Under the pieces are notes generated by a model. It made no database searches. It was not told the DNA's origin and was given only the letters and a program-made list of their open reading frames with translations. Both the position numbers and the translations under genes were made by a program. From Pedobacter namyangjuensis (GTDB taxonomy: Bacteria; Bacteroidota; Bacteroidia; Sphingobacteriales; Sphingobacteriaceae): a stretch of 64,000 bases of DNA. Each line of letters opens with the position of its first letter. Positions within the stretch are counted from its first letter, which is position 1. The stretch lies in assembly GCF_003313325.1 (NCBI RefSeq), contig NZ_QMHQ01000004.1, forward strand, positions 372,001 to 436,000, read 5' to 3'. Shown in pieces: positions 61,027-64,000 of the stretch.

Positions 61027-62478
61027 ATGAAAATCATCCACTTTGTGTTATTTTTTTTGGTATCTGTTAAAGCTTTTGCCCAACCGGCTCCAAAACCTTA
61101 TGGTGCAATTCCTTCACAAAGGCAATTAGCTTGGCATAATATAGAGCTTTATGGTTTGGTGCATTTTACGCCAACTACTTTCGAAAATAAAGAATGGGGC
61201 TATGGCGATGCAGACCCGAAAACTTTCAATCCTACAAATTTCGATGCGGAGCAAATTGTAAAATCAGCTAAGGCTGGCGGTTTAAAAGCAATCATTTTGG
61301 TAGCCAAACATCACGATGGTTTTGCACTATGGCCTACAAAAACCACAGAATATAATATTACCAAAAGTCCGTTTAGAAATGGCAAAGGCGATTTAGTGAA
61401 AGAAATGGAACTTGCTGCTCGTAAACACGGACTTAAATTTGGCATTTATTGCTCGCCGTGGGATAGAAACAATACAAGTTACGGAACAGATAGCTATTTG
61501 AAAATTTACCAAGCGCAACTTAGAGAACTTTACACCAATTACGGCGAATTGTTTATGAGTTGGCACGATGGCGCAAACGGTGGCGATGGGTATTATGGTG
61601 GCGCAAAAGAAAAAAGATCTATAGATAATACCACTTATTACGATTGGAAAAACACTTGGCAAATTACTAGAAACCTGCAACCAATGGCAAACATTTTTAG
61701 CGATGTTGGTTTAGACGTACGTTGGGTTGGTAACGAAGATGGTTTTGCCGCCGACACAAGCTGGGCTACGTTTACGCCAATGCCTCCTGATGGAAAAAAT
61801 GTGGCAGTTCCAGGTCAGGCAAATTACCCGCAAAGCCCAGCCGGAATTAAAAATGGCAAATTTTGGATGCCTGCAGAATGTGATGTTCCGTTAAGAAAGG
61901 GTTGGTTTTTTCATGCAAACGAAAAGCCTAAAAGCCCCGAAAAACTATTCGAACTATATCTAAAAAGTGTTGGGCGTGGCGCAGGTTTAGACCTAGGTTT
62001 AGCACCAAATACTGCCGGTATAATAAACGATGACGATGTAAATACATTGAGTGTTTTTGGCGAAATACTTAATAAAACTTTTGCTTCCAACTTATTAATT
62101 GGCGCTAAAATAACAGCATCTAATACCAGAGGCAACAAATACATGCCAACTAATTTAATAAGCGAAAATTCACAAAATTACTGGGCTACTACAGATGATG
62201 TTCATCAAGCAACGCTAAGCCTAGATTTAAAAAAAGAATCTACTTTTGATATAATTAGCTTGCAAGAATTTATCGCCCTTGGCCAAAGAATAGATAGTTT
62301 TACTATTGACGTTTACGAACAGGAAAAATGGCGACAAGTTTACGCCGGAGCAAGCATAGGAGCAAAACGTTTGATAAAATTAAGCCAAGTTGCTAAAAGC
62401 AATAAGGTTCGTATAAAAATTAAAGCGCCAGTTTGTATTGCTTTAAGCAAAATTGGACTTTACAAATATGCAGGTTAA
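61027..62478 (+). CDS. GH29-like alpha-L-fucosidase, copy 2, with C-terminal carbohydrate-binding-like domain
   Basis: The 483-aa product has a signal peptide (VKAFAQ). The catalytic domain has LVHFTPTTF, AKHHDGFALWPTKTT and GIYCSPWDRN, with the probable nucleophile Asp about 181 in SWHDGANGGDGYYGG. This resembles the subfamily B pattern WFDGANG, with His replacing Phe before Asp. Residues about 355-483 form an F5/8-type C (discoidin-like) beta-sandwich. It is distant from copy 1. It overlaps the convergent rhomboid gene by 4 nt. Confidence 0.87.
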   Translation: MKIIHFVLFFLVSVKAFAQPAPKPYGAIPSQRQLAWHNIELYGLVHFTPTTFENKEWGYGDADPKTFNPTNFDAEQIVKSAKAGGLKAIILVAKHHDGFALWPTKTTEYNITKSPFRNGKGDLVKEMELAARKHGLKFGIYCSPWDRNNTSYGTDSYLKIYQAQLRELYTNYGELFMSWHDGANGGDGYYGGAKEKRSIDNTTYYDWKNTWQITRNLQPMANIFSDVGLDVRWVGNEDGFAADTSWATFTPMPPDGKNVAVPGQANYPQSPAGIKNGKFWMPAECDVPLRKGWFFHANEKPKSPEKLFELYLKSVGRGAGLDLGLAPNTAGIINDDDVNTLSVFGEILNKTFASNLLIGAKITASNTRGNKYMPTNLISENSQNYWATTDDVHQATLSLDLKKESTFDIISLQEFIALGQRIDSFTIDVYEQEKWRQVYAGASIGAKRLIKLSQVAKSNKVRIKIKAPVCIALSKIGLYKYAG

Positions 62479-63995
62479 TAACCCCAGTGCCTATTCGTAT
62501 TTTTATTAGCTTCTTCTTTTAACTTATTGATTTGCGCCATCACCGTATCTAGCTTTGCTTTATATTGTGGAACATCGTCTGCCGCTTCCAAGTAGAGTAT
62601 TTTTGTGAACTCTAATGTCTTATCCGTTATTTTTTCATAGTATTTACGAACTAAAGCATGTTCTTCATTTAGTTGCAAAACATTCATTTGTTTAACTATC
62701 TGCCTGTTCCGTTCCCAAACTTTAATTCCATAATCGTTTACTCGCCTTAACCTTTCCTCACTTGTTAAACGCATACTTATGCTGTAAACACCTGCATAGT
62801 CTTTAGAATTTTGTTTAAAAGCTCTTTCTAACGCAAAAAATTTCTTCGGTTCGTAATTGGTTGTAAAAGTTAATACGGTAGCAGCAAACACCAGAACAAC
62901 GACTATTGCAGAAGCGAACCTAAAATATACTTGTAAAACTATTCTTTCTGTAATCAGTATAAAGCATATTAGAAATCCAGATGTTATTCCGCCTACATGT
63001 GCCCAATTATCAGTATTACCACGTAAGCCATTAATTAACATTAGGGCACAAACTAACACGGTGCTAACAAGCATTGCCCTACTTGCATTTTTTTCGAATG
63101 CGTTATTTGATAAAAGAGCCAAAAAAGCGCCAAATAATCCTAAAATAGCACCAGATGCACCAATCGAATAATTCAACTCGTGAAAAATAATACTTAATAA
63201 ACCACCGCAAATACCGCTTAATACATATACAGCTATATACTTGGTTGATTTAAGTTTATGTTCTACCATTAAACCGATATAGGCTAATGCATACATGTTA
63301 AAAAACAAATGCAATAACGAACCATGTAAAAATTGATGGGTTATTAATCTCCAAACTTGACCTTTTAAAACAAGCTCTCTGCTGTTAGCACCGAAGTAGG
63401 ATGGAACTTTCTCTATCAATTCGTAAGAAGCTCCTGATTTATACAACATTCTATAAATAAATACTGATCCAAAGGCAAACATGCCATAGGCGATGATATT
63501 TAAGATAATCAAAATAGGCGTAACAAAATACCCCTTACGCGGATAAAACAGATAAAGCACATTTTTTATTTTGTTCTTTACTGTTAAAGGTGCCTTTTCA
63601 AAATACTCATCGTCTTGCGTGGCAACAAATTCATGAAAGCTGTTCAAAATTTCCTCCCAAATATCTTTTAAATGATATTCTACGTACTCAAACTCATGGA
63701 AGAACTTTTCCAAGTTGGCATCATTTTTTCCGTAATCATTAAAAAACATTTGTATGCCAATACATTCGCTTTTAACCAAGGCAAAATTGTCCGTTATCCT
63801 AACAGAAATCTCCTCGCTGTAAGATTGGAATGATAACGGTGTGTAGGCAATGATACCACTCGCTGAAATGTGACTGAGTTTCCAACCTAAATTCTCAATC
63901 GCCTGTTTAGCAATTACCAAATACTTATCTGTCGGAAAATCTCCTAACGGTATATATTTTTCAATTTTCGGAGAGTAACCCCAGCTAATGGACAT
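62475..63995 (-). CDS. Rhomboid family intramembrane serine protease with long N- and C-terminal extensions
   Basis: The 506-aa product has a soluble N-terminal domain of about 155 residues, then rhomboid core helices: HGSLLHLFFNMYAL (His about 229, Asn about 233), the catalytic Ser about 281 in GASGAILG, and His about 333 in WAHVGGITSG. A soluble, helical C-terminal tail of about 130 residues follows (LTSEERLRRVNDYGIKVWERNRQ). All catalytic residues are present. The ATG at 63995 is 5 bases from the window edge; the frame is still open upstream, so a longer product cannot be excluded. Confidence 0.88.
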   Translation of the reverse strand: MSISWGYSPKIEKYIPLGDFPTDKYLVIAKQAIENLGWKLSHISASGIIAYTPLSFQSYSEEISVRITDNFALVKSECIGIQMFFNDYGKNDANLEKFFHEFEYVEYHLKDIWEEILNSFHEFVATQDDEYFEKAPLTVKNKIKNVLYLFYPRKGYFVTPILIILNIIAYGMFAFGSVFIYRMLYKSGASYELIEKVPSYFGANSRELVLKGQVWRLITHQFLHGSLLHLFFNMYALAYIGLMVEHKLKSTKYIAVYVLSGICGGLLSIIFHELNYSIGASGAILGLFGAFLALLSNNAFEKNASRAMLVSTVLVCALMLINGLRGNTDNWAHVGGITSGFLICFILITERIVLQVYFRFASAIVVVLVFAATVLTFTTNYEPKKFFALERAFKQNSKDYAGVYSISMRLTSEERLRRVNDYGIKVWERNRQIVKQMNVLQLNEEHALVRKYYEKITDKTLEFTKILYLEAADDVPQYKAKLDTVMAQINKLKEEANKNTNRHWGY

Positions 63996-64000
63996 ATCGT

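Overview
The window looks like a chromosomal segment of a Bacteroidetes bacterium, most likely a Pedobacter-like member of the Sphingobacteriaceae. This is inferred from gene families and order, not from a database search. The evidence is low GC, TAnnTTTG promoter elements with few recognisable Shine-Dalgarno sites, a PorP/SprF protein beside a giant PKD protein with a type B C-terminal signal, and the gene order miaB / sigma54-type activator / lptE / TPR protein / secG / groES / groEL. I see no tRNA, rRNA, CRISPR array, complete insertion sequence or phage.

Layout. 1-3.4 kb holds amino-acid metabolism: the end of a phosphatase/degenerate PGDH/ACT fusion, a candidate Trp-codon leader peptide, tryptophan 2,3-dioxygenase and branched-chain aminotransferase. 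3.5-7.2 kb holds two tandem AsmA-like membrane-anchored proteins. 7.3-17.7 kb is the miaB-to-groEL block, interrupted between secG and groES by a GH92 glycosidase with about 500 bp of repeat-bearing non-coding DNA on each side. 17.9-24.9 kb is the PKD giant plus PorP/SprF partner. 25-30.7 kb holds MgtC, a GH29 fucosidase overlapping a YwqK-repeat/TonB-C-terminal protein, L-serine dehydratase and an AEC transporter. 30.8-37.8 kb is the MoxR/DUF58/DUF4350/DUF4129/SpoIIM/RDD locus. 37.8-40.6 kb holds an SGNH lipoprotein, lipB, a phosphopantetheinyl transferase and dcd.

40.6-58.0 kb is the most unusual region. Six large paralogous exported proteins (790-944 aa) lie head to tail with gaps of 0-44 bp. 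Each combines an MG2-like macroglobulin domain, a conserved FPEGG-type block, a carboxypeptidase-regulatory-like domain, a TonB-plug-like domain with no beta-barrel, and an A2M-like C-terminal module. Between paralogs 4 and 5 sit a delta3,delta2-enoyl-CoA isomerase and a 2,4-dienoyl-CoA reductase, the two auxiliary enzymes for beta-oxidation of unsaturated fatty acids. A surface-glycan cluster follows (flippase, methyltransferase, glycosyltransferase, second GH29 fucosidase), ending against a convergent rhomboid protease.

Small-scale structure includes an approximately 80-bp two-hairpin element present twice, a second shared intergenic element, a perfect dyad upstream of groES, and three perfect promoter elements only 5-6 nt before the start codon, which suggests leaderless mRNAs.
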